Assembly: GCA_949357655.1 (NCBI GenBank)
Contig: CASHTG010000021.1
Span: forward strand, 62,001 to 126,000
Direction: 5' to 3'
DNA from: Parascedosporium putredinis
Taxonomy: Eukaryota; Ascomycota; Sordariomycetes; Microascales; Microascaceae
DNA: 64,000 nucleotides
Made by a program: the position numbers and the translations under genes. Shown here one piece after another: positions 49,501-59,331 of this stretch. The notes under the pieces were generated by a model that worked only from the letters and a program-made list of their open reading frames with translations, did no database searches and was not told the DNA's origin. Positions within the stretch are counted from its first letter, which is position 1. Every line of letters starts with the position of its first letter.

Positions 49501-49969
49501 TGGAAATGATCCCTTCCAGCAGCAGCGGAATACACAGCAGCAGCAGCAACAACAACCAACACAGCAAGACGCCGGTAAGCTTGTGCACCCTACCTTTATC
49601 ACAAGCACTAGTAATAACCATATACCACGTTCATTAGCAGGATTCAACACAGCTCAACTAGGCAGCCTATGGCATACGGGGTTCGACACAACAATGCAGG
49701 AGGGCATGAGCCCTAGCGATAGCTGGAGTACCGGATCGGCCCAGGGACAACCTATTCCGACGGCGTTAAATGTCGAAGATTGGTTAGTGTTTGCACCCTT
49801 ATGATTTCCTTTATCAGACCCCCCTCCCCCTCCCTCCCTCTCCTCCCTCCCTCCCCCCTCTTTGCTTCTGGCCCCTAGCTCCCAATATTAATCGAGCCTT
49901 TCTAGGTTCCAATTCTTTGGTATCAATGGCGACGCAAACAATCTTAACCTCGATGTTTCGATGACGTGA
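46558..49969 (+). CDS. CTF1: Zn2Cys6 transcription factor of the CTF1 / Far family
   Basis: Nuclear regulator related to cutinase transcription factor 1 and to FarA/FarB, which respond to fatty acids and cutin monomers. The start at 46558 (MSSVDTPNSVKQPSSS) leads to a polyalanine run. The zinc cluster is split over three exons: RASRACE (46835-46859), TCHARK (46026+1000, that is 47026-47043, only 18 nt) and VRCDAASLGVPCTNCVAF...; spacing is C-x2-C-x6-C-x8-C-x2-C-x6-C, followed by basic PKRKK. The fungal TF homology domain runs from NLCDELIDSYFKWVHPIVPV through KRLWKRIWWTLFTRDRSVAV and LGRPVHISLDDSDVEML. A polyglutamine stretch lies near 49540. A final exon after intron 49783-49905 gives FQFFGINGDANNLNLD to the stop at 49969. 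Six frame breaks (46620, 47731, 47745, 47955, 49219, 49389) are G or C runs one base short. Confidence 0.91.
46673..46711 (+). repeat. GCG/GCA run encoding polyalanine in CTF1
   Basis: About 12 consecutive alanine codons upstream of the zinc cluster; a slippage-prone disordered segment. Confidence 0.85.
49518..49560 (+). repeat. CAG/CAA run encoding polyglutamine in CTF1
   Basis: Interrupted glutamine runs (QQQ then QQQQQQQ) in the C-terminal presumed activation region. Confidence 0.85.
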
Positions 49970-50715
49970 TGAGTAGGGGATAATGACGCGCATCTCTATG
50001 TACTAGTCCACTAGAAGAGCTACGAAATATTGGGGTTGGAAGGATATGAATGGCACGGGAGAACGCCGGACAGCCCACCACCCTTGTTGCTAGGTTTCAT
50101 TAGTTGGGTAATGGAGCAGTGTAAGAGCGAGAGAGAGGCCCAACGATAATGAAACGTTTTCCATCACACTGGTTATTCACGTCGTGTCTGTTGACCCATA
50201 TGCCATGCTAAGTGAGAGGCCACTAGCTCAATTCAAGAAGCTAGCTCATGGCACTACCAAGACGGATGACCTGTCACGCACACCCCTCCATCGTGTATCA
50301 ACAAGATTGGTGTATGCGTCCCTAAGGCTTGTCATGTTGATTAACAACATGTGAACCCTCATACAGTCGCTAGCGCTGTCTAGCTTGACTACCAAGCATC
50401 ATTGGGCTCTGCACAGTACTTGTGAATATATTGAGGTAACCAGAGCTGGTTGCCTTGGGGGATAGCTGAACACGATTTACAATAATAAGAACATTGCAGT
50501 TCGTTCGCTCAGTCACGGTGTTTCCGGGTAACTTGAATCTAGTAATAAGATCTTAATTTCCTCGATTGGTAGATGCGGAACCCGGGGGCGACGAAGACAT
50601 ATGCCTCAAGAAGTGCGAGAGGGGGTGGCGCCAGATTGGAGGCTCCCTTCAAGTAGTCGAAGTTCACAGGTGCCTCTATCCTATCGCCTTACGCGATATC
50701 CAGTTGCCAGGGTGT

Positions 50716-50808
50716 GAAGGGCGTGGCTCGATTGAGCTATGCTTGGCTTGTCTCTACTCTCTCATTGTGGAAGTTAGCTAAGCATATCTCAATCGAGCTA
50801 CGCCCTTC
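50716..50808 (+). repeat. Imperfect inverted repeat, 33-nt arms and 27-nt loop
   Basis: The left arm 50716-50748 (GAAGGGCGTGGCTCG...) pairs with the right arm 50776-50808 at 30 of 33 positions. Two of the three non-matches would be G-U pairs in a plus-strand transcript, whereas the minus strand would have A-C mismatches there. The unit could be a short RNA precursor hairpin or a remnant of a small inverted-repeat element; no target duplication was seen. Confidence 0.8.
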
Positions 50809-50919
50809 TCTGGTTCTACCTCAGTCTATTCACGATTTATCAAGGGGTAACGGCATCCTAAATCTGCAATGTACCGAGGTATTCGAAGACGACTTTTGTT
50901 GTTCTAGGATCTATCTTTC

Positions 50920-50940
50920 CAATTGATCAATGATCAATTG
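50920..50940. repeat. 21-bp palindrome with one-base centre
   Basis: CAATTGATCA on each side of a single central A. It overlaps one of the recurring ATCAATTGAT sites and lies 110 bp past the hairpin. Confidence 0.85.
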
Positions 50941-51578
50941 ATGGCCCTTCAACGTGGTCCGGTAACCCGCTAGCCTTGGCGCCGCAAACGCCGGGGGCTT
51001 GTGGCTTTCTGGTGGCTTTGCAAAGCCAATTAGTTGCCAGCTAAGCCGAAAGCCAGTGCTGAAATGTTGAAACCTCCCCTCCCGAGGCCCAGCCCCCGCC
51101 CCTTACCAGTGTAAGGTAACATTGAACCTTTTGGAGCCACTGAAGGTAACTCGTCAGCATCTAGTATCAATTGAGCACTCTGGTTACGTAGTGCTCACCC
51201 TCTCATCAGGACATTGATTCCCTCACTCGACCCATACCGATGCTCGGATCGATAGTTCCATCAACTTTTGCCCACCCCTTTCTATTAAGCCATCAATCGA
51301 GGCACTCTCTTGACCGACGCACGAAGTACTAGCACACTTTGTAAACCTGGCCCTTTCTCCCGGCTCACTTCACGTTGTCAATCATTTTCCCAAGTCCTCC
51401 CGCAACTGCGCTGATGCCCGTACGCTTCCGACGTCTCCACCTACCGCGGCCCGTAGCCAAGGTCTAGAGCTTCCTTGGGGGTAGATTGAGGACACGAGAG
51501 GAGGCAGACAAGCATTCGAAACGGTATCATCCACGGCGAAATAAGCGCGCCACGTCATTTCAGCTCAATATACTACCT

Positions 51579-53325
51579 ATGGCCTCTTCTGCACGTCCAA
51601 CCCTCACCCATGACCGCGACGCCAGCTCAGTCCGTCCCCGTAACCGCCGTTTAGCTAGCGTCGAGAGTGGCAACGACATCGTCTCTCGAGAGCCGTCTAC
51701 GATCCGCGGCACCGCCCGTCTCGCCTCAGGAACATCGACCCCACTGCGCGATGCGAGTCCTTTACCCACTCACCGGCTCGATGTTGCCCCCGCCGGTGGT
51801 CGCCGTGGCCAGGATAAGGGGGCGAAGAATCCAGTGGGTGCCGGCGCGCCTGGATTAGGGCTCATAAACGGGTCATGGGCTACTACCTGGGGCAACGTGC
51901 AAGATCTTGCGGCAGGATGGATCTCGGGTAACAAGGCTTCCGCCGGAAGTGGGTGGCGGGGACCGCCGTCTTCAAATCGGACTGCAGCCGAGGCAAGGGG
52001 GACGAGGCAAGGATGTTGCGGCCTTGGGCGCGTGAAACCGCCTCGCCGAGCCCGCGCCCGCGCCCCACAATACAGGATGTAGGCGCGGGAATTATCGCGG
52101 AGAGGGAGGCTGCGCTGATCGCTGCGAGGACCGCCAGCGTTCTCGAGAGTCACGATGGTGTCAATGGTGGCCTTGATGTTGCCGGCAGGTATAAACTCAG
52201 GACATCTGACGAGTTACCGCGACAGACAAGTGCCTTCGAGCAGCCAGAGGAAACGCTTGTCTATATACACCATGTTAAGCCTACGGATACACATGTAGGT
52301 GTCATACTCAAGTATGGCTGCAGAGACGAGGCTTTCAAGAAGCTTAACGGGCTGTGGTCTCGCGACAGTATTTCGACTCGGAAATGGGTCGCTATTCCCG
52401 TGGATGCATGCGAAATAAAGGGTAAACCCTGCGCGGGTCCATCAACGCCCTCGCAGAAAGTAGACCTCCTCGCGCCCACACCAGAGATAGAGATCGACGA
52501 CTATGGTTGGAGGGGGACGGGTTCGACCACCCAACAGCGAGCAGATGATGTCTTTGGGCCTTCCTTAAGCTTGCCCCCAGTCGAGGCTGAAAGCATAGAG
52601 GATAGCGAGCAACCTTGGACACATGTTCGGTGGGTGTCGCTCGACTCGCTCGCCGAGCCAGTAGAAATGGCGCGGATATCCCGAAAAGCTCTAGGCTACT
52701 TCCCACCGCGAAGAAAAAGGAGCGTCCTCACTACTAGCTCGGCCATTTCCACGCCACGAGAGAGCCTCGAGGTTCAAAGCTCTGTGCTGGGATCGACTAG
52801 AAGCCAAGACCGAAGGGAGCCCCTACCACGTCGGTATAGCACTCTCAGCAGTCGACCAACAGTACCAAGCAGCGTGGCTGGCACATCCACCCCGAGGTCG
52901 ACGCGCAGTAGGATGGGAAGTCTGGGTGCAGATACCCGACCCGTATGGATGCGCCATCCTGGGGGCGTTGGATCATTGAACCAAAGCGTGAGGACCCCAG
53001 GACCGGACAAAGACCCACTCAATTCGTGGGCCAAAAACATTTTCCTTCCCTTGTCATAGATTCGGCATCTTCTCTACCTCTCCCGGCCGAGACCACTGAT
53101 TTACATGGAAACGCGAGCACTCTTGGCGATGGCGATGATGCCTCCACGGATGAACAAGGCACATTGCCCTTTGCGCGGCAGGGAACCGGAATTGACCGAG
53201 CGGCAGCAACCGTGGAAACTTGGCTGAGGGGCGCTTTTATGAAGCGGCCGGGGACACCAACGGACCAAGCCCGTTGGGGAGAGAATGCGAGTGATCTCAT
53301 TGAACTTACTGATACCCAGAACTAG
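51579..53325 (+). CDS. Intracellular LysM-domain protein with long disordered flanks
   Basis: The start at 51579 (MASSARPTLTHDRDASSVR) has no signal peptide and no membrane span, unlike secreted fungal LysM effectors. Residues 1 to about 190 are Arg/Ser/Gly-rich and disordered, with a helical stretch AGIIAEREAALIAARTASVL. One LysM-like unit follows: TLVYIHHVKPTDTHVGVILK, YGCRDEAFKKLNGLWSRDS, ISTRKWVAIPVDAC. This resembles the cytosolic LYSMD1/2-type domain (HxVxxxDTxxGxxLKYG... IPxD). A conserved-looking WTHVRWVSLDSLAEPVEMAR and ARISRKALGYFPPRRK lie downstream, then a Ser/Arg-rich tail ending DLIELTDTQN. Frame breaks near 51996 (G run) and 53037 (A run) are one base short. Function is unknown; cytosolic LysM proteins have been linked to TLDc partners in animals, which cannot be inferred here. 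Confidence 0.8.
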
Positions 53326-54308
53326 AATCCAGAGGTGGACGCAAATGTATTGCTAGCCCCAGGTGCAGCCCGCCCTGCCCTTTTATTTCTTCCCAGTCCC
53401 TATATGGCAGGCCCTTAACACTTTTGCACATACCCTTACTATCATTCATGTCTATAGATATAATTTCCTTGTGTCCATTTTGCATCCTAGCCCCTATCAA
53501 TGTCGCCATACTGAGCATACTGGATAACATCCAGGACAGGAATAGGGGGAAGGGGGGGGGTTGATGGAGGCCGGGCTAGGCAGGGGACCGAAGGAGGAAA
53601 GGGAGGCGACAGCATTGAACCTCCTGGAGCGCCGGCCTCTCCCTGTTGTATTAGCCACCATTGATTTTGAAAGGAGGGCTTTAAGCACCAACATCTTAGT
53701 TTTGTATCGTAACGGTACCATCATCTTATCTTCTAAAACGATTGTGTTGAAGTGAGGAAGAGAACGTGTTGACCGCCCAAAAGAAGAAGGGGAAAAGAAC
53801 TGTCAGCTGGCAACAGCTGTTGACGGATTGAAGGCGAGGTGGACGGGGAGCCAGAACGCCCCCTAGCTTCCAACCGCGACCCCTGTTCACCGCGCCGAGC
53901 TGGGTTTACAATTATGGAAAAAGAAAAAAAGAAAGAAAAAGGAATTCGCCATGCTGTATTAACCTTGACAAGCCGCATCACGCCGCTTTCCGTATTCGCC
54001 AGTTCGACGAGCAGCGCACCTTTTGCCTTTCCTAGTTGGAGCCAACGATGACGAAAAGTTCGACGATGAAGACGACTCCTAGAACATAGCCTTTGCTTGC
54101 TGCACAGTTAGCTTTTGTTCACGTCGCTTCCACCACCCTCTCGACCCCAACGTACTTGCCCCCGTTCCTCCTTGTGCTCCTCTAAAGGGCCTCCCGCAAG
54201 CACAAGTCGAAGGAGACCTCGGAATTCTCAAACACCGCGCGTAGCCGGCGAGGCAGAGGAGGAGCGCCCAACGCTGTAGGGCGTTGGAATGCGACATCGA
54301 CCCTCCCT
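53326..54308. other. Intergenic region between the LysM gene and ARV1
   Basis: About 1 kb. A G-rich run sits at 53545-53562 and an A-rich AAAGAAAAAG stretch at 53920-53940. Open frames here are short and unconvincing. Confidence 0.5.
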
Positions 54309-55450
54309 ATGCCTATCTGCATCGAGTGCCGTCACCCCGTCAAAACGTTATGGACTGAATATTCCGGCGCTGGCGGGGCCAAGGGGAGTGGCGGTCACAA
54401 TATCCGATTGACGGTGTGCCACAACTGCGGCAACTTTTGCGACAAGTATGTCGAGCATGACTTTGTCATCATGTTCATTGACCTCGTCCTCATTAAACCA
54501 CAGGTAGGTTTTCGATTTCCTCTGAGGGGAGATCGCCTTGATGGGGGCTCCCTTGGTGGTGTCGGTAGGGCTAGAGCCGGAATTTTGGCTAACGTGCGGC
54601 GCGTTTTCCCACTCTCAAAAGGTTTATCGACACCTACTTCATAATACTTTGATGCGCGAGCATGATCAGTTTGATGTAAGCTCCATACCGTGCCCTGTGT
54701 TAACTAGAAACTCATGGGGATCTATACTAGCCATCCATCATCCGCCTTGGCGTCTTGCTCCTCCTCTTCGACGTCTACCTGACTTGGGCTCGTATCGAAA
54801 AGAACGCTGATCCGTCATCATCGGGTGTTCTTGGGCGATTAGCGGAGCAGCCCATTCTTCTCCAATACATATTCTTCCGTAAGCACGACTTCTTGCCATG
54901 GGGAGACTGGTCACCCTTGGCCCCTTTCTTCCTCCCTCTCCCACTTCTCTCACTCCTAACACGGTTACCATGACATCTTTTAGTGCTCCACTGCTCGCTT
55001 TCAACGCTAGCCTTTCACCTCAGCATCCGAACCCTAACTTCATCCCGCTTTTCCCCGCTTTCACTCTTGGGGTTGATGCAGCGCTACCCACGGCCTAACT
55101 CAGTTTCTACTGCTCTCCTCGTGTCGTCATCTACTAAACTGTTTCCGATACTCATGGTCATATGGGAATACGACGTGCCCGCGGCTGCTCGCTCCCTCGG
55201 CTGGGCCGTGGTCGCTAATAATGTCGAGGCATTGAAGATCCTCCTGGATTGCGGGTATAGCGTAGCAGGTCTTCTTACCCTAGTAGGAGCGCTCTCTAGA
55301 TGGGCGGTTGGCAAAGGGGTGTTCTGGCTTGCGGGGATGGATGGGGTTGATGCGGTTGGAGAACTCCAACTATTCTCAGCGGGGTGGAGGATGATGGAGA
55401 TATTAGGGAGTTATCTGAAGGATGGGCTCAGTCTTCTCGGGGCTGGATAA
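54309..55450 (+). CDS. ARV1: ARV1 family ER sterol/GPI-lipid homeostasis protein
   Basis: ER membrane protein needed for sterol distribution and for delivery of GPI intermediates. The start at 54309 gives the Arv1 homology domain with its zinc-binding pairs: MPICIECRHPVKTLWTEYSG and LTVCHNCGNFCDKYVEHDF, then VIMFIDLVLIKPQ. Introns 54504-54621, 54676-54730 and 54879-54983 join VYRHLLHNTLMREHDQFD, PSIIRLGVLLLLFDVYLTWA and LLHCSLSTLAFHLSIRTLTS. Four or five hydrophobic segments follow (FPILMVIWEYDVPAAARSLG, VVANNVEALKILLDCGYSVA). It ends KDGLSLLGAG. About 275-290 residues, normal for fungi. No frame break was found, so this model can be used directly. Confidence 0.94.
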
Positions 55451-55890
55451 ACGAACTTGAATGGCTTTAAGCGGGTCTGAACAAACAATACACATGAGAT
55501 GAAGGTGCTATCTGAAGCTCATAGGAAGTAAATATTAATGTCAATAGCCGGAACGCCCCTCATTGAACATGATGCGAGATCATTGAAATGGTGATAAAGT
55601 GAAAGCAAAAAGAGCAACATCCGCGCACGAGTAATAGTACAAGACAAGAAGACACTCCTCAAGGTGGCAGCTGGATGATTTGCTTGCCCGCCACTTCCCG
55701 CTCTGCGCTCATGGCCTTCTGAGGTTCCCTCACCTCATACCGTCATAGGTCAGACAGGCCTCGTCAATTTTCCTCCTCGCCCGGCTATGAGCGCGCGATT
55801 CTTCCCAGCGAGACATGTTTATGGGGTGTCGGTACCGCGCGGCGGCGGCGCGGAGGAATGGCGACAACAACAGCAATAGCACCGGCAAGT
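55451..55890. other. Convergent intergenic region, ARV1 / VMA9
   Basis: It holds 3' ends of both genes. A possible short minus-strand peptide beginning MSRWEESRAHSRARRK (ATG at about 55818) lies just downstream of the VMA9 stop, but its extent and reality are unclear. Confidence 0.45.
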
Positions 55891-56609
55891 CTATCGTCGG
55901 GTGGCGGAAGATGATGACGGGGAGATGTCCGATGATCTTGTTCCTAGCAGTGGAGCGGGAGGCTGTGAGGAAGCTAGGCTAATGGCCTCCGGCCTTAGGT
56001 CGGATCGTTTAGGGGCGACGAGGGGATGGAGTTGAGCGAGGTAGGTGATGGCCCACATGAGGTAGCAGCAAATAAGGGCGAGAATGAGGGACGACCTCCA
56101 GATTCTAGTGTTTCGAGGAAGTGGAATAGATTAGCTTCAAGAAGAGTGTTGGGAAGAGAGCACAAGGCCGGTCAGAATGGGTACTCCGCCCTTCCCCCGC
56201 CCGGATATCTGGCGAAATTTGCCCACTGTGCAAGTAGACAACCGACAGTGGCTTATGCAGGTATTCTCCAAGGCTTTGGATGCTCGGCGTGGGAAGAGGG
56301 AACGAAGAAAGCTCTGAGGTAGGAACGTACAGCTGAGAGTCGCGGGGAAGAAGCGCGGGACGAAGACATAGGTTGCGGCGCAAAGAGCGGCCACGATAAC
56401 CAAGACGAAGGCGACGACGAAGCTAAGGGTGTTACGGACTGACGTTAGCAATTCTGGTCGGGATAAAAACATAACACCATTGTATATATGTATATATAGA
56501 GAGAGATATATATACACATGAATATATAGGACGAAGGGAGGATGCACCTCGCGATCAGGGGATGCAAGCGAGGATGGTGAAGCTAGAGGGTAAATACTCA
56601 CAGTCCCAT
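55891..56609 (-). CDS. VMA9: V-type ATPase subunit e (VMA9), gene model incomplete
   Basis: Small two-span Vo-sector subunit needed for V-ATPase assembly. The second half is diagnostic: WRSSLILALICCYLMWAITY, LAQLHPLVAPKRSDLRPE. The first half is read as MGL (ATG at 56609) spliced over intron 56601-56423 to FVVAFVLVIVAALCAATYVF, VPR, which gives the first membrane span. The junction between this and WRSSL (56320-56090) is not settled: the usual family link (about KGENQT) is not visible in any frame, so a further small exon or a sequence error is likely. After SDLRPE the frame continues about 35 Ser/Pro-rich residues, ending SSSSATRR, longer than most subunit e proteins. Confidence 0.76.
56480..56532. 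repeat. TA/GA low-complexity tract inside a VMA9 intron
   Basis: Alternating TATATA, GAGAGA and TATATACACA blocks within the first intron. Confidence 0.85.
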
Positions 56610-57109
56610 TGTGTCTGATGGGAATGGGGGAGAGGATGGTTGTCTAGTGTTGGTTATGGCTCGGCGTGGCGCGAGAGACTCTGATCTCGATGGGAATTCG
56701 GGGGTTTCGAAATCTCGTTGACGAAAGGACTGGGGAGCTATTTTACGTGGACGAGACCAGTTCAATGGTGAGGAACCTGTTTGGGAGTTTCGTCACTGGC
56801 TGATTTAGGCACCCCTGTTCTTGCTGGTGGCTTAGTCATCGATATACCTCTTGACCTCCACCTCGCATGCCTCGCTTGTGTCTCACTAATACCTCGAGAG
56901 CTCTCTCGGTGAAGCTCCGGGTTTTGTGGAGCCATTGAGGTCGAGAATAGTCCCATTAACAGGCAGAGAACCTTGGTTTCTTTTCTTTTTTTCCTTTCAA
57001 GACTAGCCTCGCATGGGGTTTGGGGGTCTTGGGATAGAAAAAGAAAAGATTTTATGAATTGCTCCTTGTATTTATTTACATTGCGTCGCCCGAGTCAAGG
57101 CAAAAGGCC
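56610..57109. other. Intergenic region upstream of VMA9
   Basis: 500 bp with no convincing gene; a 64-codon open frame at 56762-56956 on the minus strand has no recognised content. It holds the VMA9 promoter and the 3' end of the dehydrogenase gene. Confidence 0.5.
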
Positions 57110-58142
57110 TCAATTGTTCTCAAATTTCAAGCCCGCCTCCTTCCGCACCGCCCCGTAGATCCCAGCAATGTCGCCCTTCTCCCCAACGTGCTCGCGGACC
57201 ACTCGGAGGTGTGCGTCGGCCGTCTCCGCGTTCGGTAGCGACACACCGGCAGCCTGCGCGATGCTCCTCGCGTGCCGGAGGTCCTTGCGGGCGAGGTCGA
57301 CGGCGAAGAGGGGCTCCTCGCGGGTGTGGTAGTCGCCCGACAGCATGCGGTGCGCGTACGCGGTATACGGGCCGGGGAAGACGGCCTCCACAAACTGCCG
57401 CATGGGGTCGGTGCCGAGCCCCGCCTTCTCCGCCACGACCAAGCCCTCGGCGAGCTGCTCCACCATGTTGAAGATGAAGGTGTTGCCCAGCACCTTGAGC
57501 GTGGTGGCTTTGCTGTACGGTTGATCGGCCAGGTCAATCTCTGCCCGACCCATGACCCCCTTGAAGTAGGGACGCACAACGTCGACGGCGGCCCGCGGGC
57601 CCGCGAGCACGCAGACGAGCTGGCCCGTCTCCGCCATGGCGGGGGCGCCGAACACGGGGGCCGCCACGAATTGGCTGCCCTTGCTTGTGACCAGCTCGGC
57701 GATGGACTCGGTGGTCTCTGGGTGGATCGTCGAGCAGTCGACAAACACTTTGCCCGCGGCGGCGCCGTTGGCCACGGCGCTCGTCAGCGCGCCGCGCACC
57801 GCGTCGTCGTCGGCTAAGCACGTAAAAATGACATCGGCGCGGGCGACGCCGTCTTCGACGGAGGTGGTGATTTCTACCGCCGCCGGCCCCAAAGAGTTGG
57901 CGAGGTCTTCGCTGCGCTTTTGGGTCCGGTTATATATGAGGACCGGTTCCGGAAGACCTCCCTTTGTGGCAAGATTCTTGACCATGCCCTTTACCAAGGG
58001 GGGCACCGGAGACGTGCAAAGGTTAGCTATACGGGCGGACACTTTGGGGATATACATGCGGCTTTCAGAAAAACAGATCTGCCTTGGTGCTGCTCACCCT
58101 TCCCATATTCCCCAAACCTATCCACATCAATGTAGGTGCCAT
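57110..58142 (-). CDS. Beta-hydroxyacid dehydrogenase (3-hydroxyisobutyrate dehydrogenase-like)
   Basis: NAD(P)-dependent oxidoreductase of the 6-phosphogluconate dehydrogenase superfamily. The start at 58142 gives MAPTLMWIGLGNMGR, which splices in phase (intron 58097-57989) to GMVKNLATKGGLPEPVLIYN, forming the Rossmann GxGxMGxGM-type loop. Also seen: DVIFTCLADDDAVRGAL, the substrate-binding FVDCSTIHPETT, VAAPVFGAPAMAETGQLVCV and the catalytic-lysine helix ATTLKVLGNTFIFNMVEQLA (K then N four turns on). It ends KEAGLKFENN, about 305 residues. There is no mitochondrial presequence, so it is probably cytosolic; the true substrate could be 3-hydroxyisobutyrate, glyoxylate or succinic semialdehyde. 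The GC content is clearly higher than in neighbouring genes, and long shadow frames occur on both strands. Confidence 0.85.
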
Positions 58143-59331
58143 GGTGCGCGCGTCTAGTGTGTCCGCAGTGGGATCCGGCGTATGGGCCTCGTGAATTCGT
58201 ATTGGCAAACTATGAGAAGGACCGCGTCTTGGGTTCTTCGGTTACTTTTTAGATAGAAGAGAGAGAGAGTGTGTGTGTGGTTGCGTGGTTGTGTGCTCGA
58301 GCAGCTCAGCTCACTTCAGTATATGTAGTGTTTCAGGCATTGAATTATAAATCATCAATTGATCCCATGCAATGCAGCTAGCTCCGCAAGCAAGAGGGGA
58401 GCTGCCCTCAGCCTACAGAGCTCACCAAGTGCCGCCCTGCAGAATCGACGTGTGCGGGGAGGGGCCGGCAACACCAACGGGTTTTCCGACCTCGGGGCCA
58501 CCTCGGGCCCACATCGTTCGTTTCTTCTGGCGCATCTATAGATCAATTGATTCGACTTCGCTTTGGGATAGTGGCAGCACCAATTCCAAGGGGGTCTCTT
58601 GATATGCCTGCGTGAGTGTAACAGCGGACTGCTTGATGGATCTCGGCCCATTCACATATACTCGTTGGTCCTAGAATACAATGGATCCATGGATGTAATC
58701 CGAGGGGAGGCAAACTCATCTGCTCGAGGAGAAGTAGAGGGGGAACAAAAGAAAAAAGAGTTAAAAAATCATTCGATAGTATTCAAGATCTTGAAAGTTT
58801 GTAAAACAAAGAGAAGTGAAGGGTTCACGACTAGAACGCAGACTACGTCAAATATACACACACACGCAAGACCACAGCCATTTCCTCTACAGCGCGCGTC
58901 TCACACGATCCACTGCCCTCTCTCTCTCCCTCTCCATACCCGGACCCCGGACTAGACAAGTAAAAACATATCTGACAATCGCTCACTCCCAACCGCCCTC
59001 GAATAGGAACGTTGCTGCGAGCATCGGAACTAGATATCGTCTCAAACCAAGGCTCTGCATCCTCCCGACAGCACCAATAAAGTATTCGTTCTCCTCAAAA
59101 GAAGAGAAGAAGGAGGAGAAAAAAAAGGAAAAGGTAGTTAAAAGACACTAGTAGCAATCACCCGTGGAAGGGAAGAAAGAAATGAAGGCTAAAAACCCCA
59201 AACGTCCATCCGCTGGCCAAAAGGAAGAATGCTCGTCATTCTCCGGGCCCAATGGCTTGTCCTCTCACCCCCTTAGTAGATAAACACCACACCCCTAGAC
59301 TGTACCGGCTGCTGCACCACCACCAACGTGC
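58143..59331. other. Intergenic region with two ATCAATTGAT palindromes
   Basis: About 1.2 kb upstream of the dehydrogenase. It contains ATCAATTGAT at 58354-58363 and 58542-58551, a GT/GA-rich tract at 58255-58285 and A-rich sequence at 59095-59135. No gene is recognised. Confidence 0.5.

Larger units (their letters stand above)
49970..51578. other. Intergenic region with an RNA-hairpin-forming inverted repeat
   Basis: It begins with C/T-rich 3' sequence of CTF1. It contains a 33-nt-arm inverted repeat at 50716-50808, a near-perfect palindrome at 50920-50940, and two TCAATTGA copies (50934, 51167). No protein gene is recognised. Confidence 0.55.

Noticed and set aside
57211..57821. Long open frames overlapping the hydroxyacid dehydrogenase on both strands
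   Set aside because: They are shadows caused by very GC-rich codon use; the dehydrogenase frame has all family motifs.
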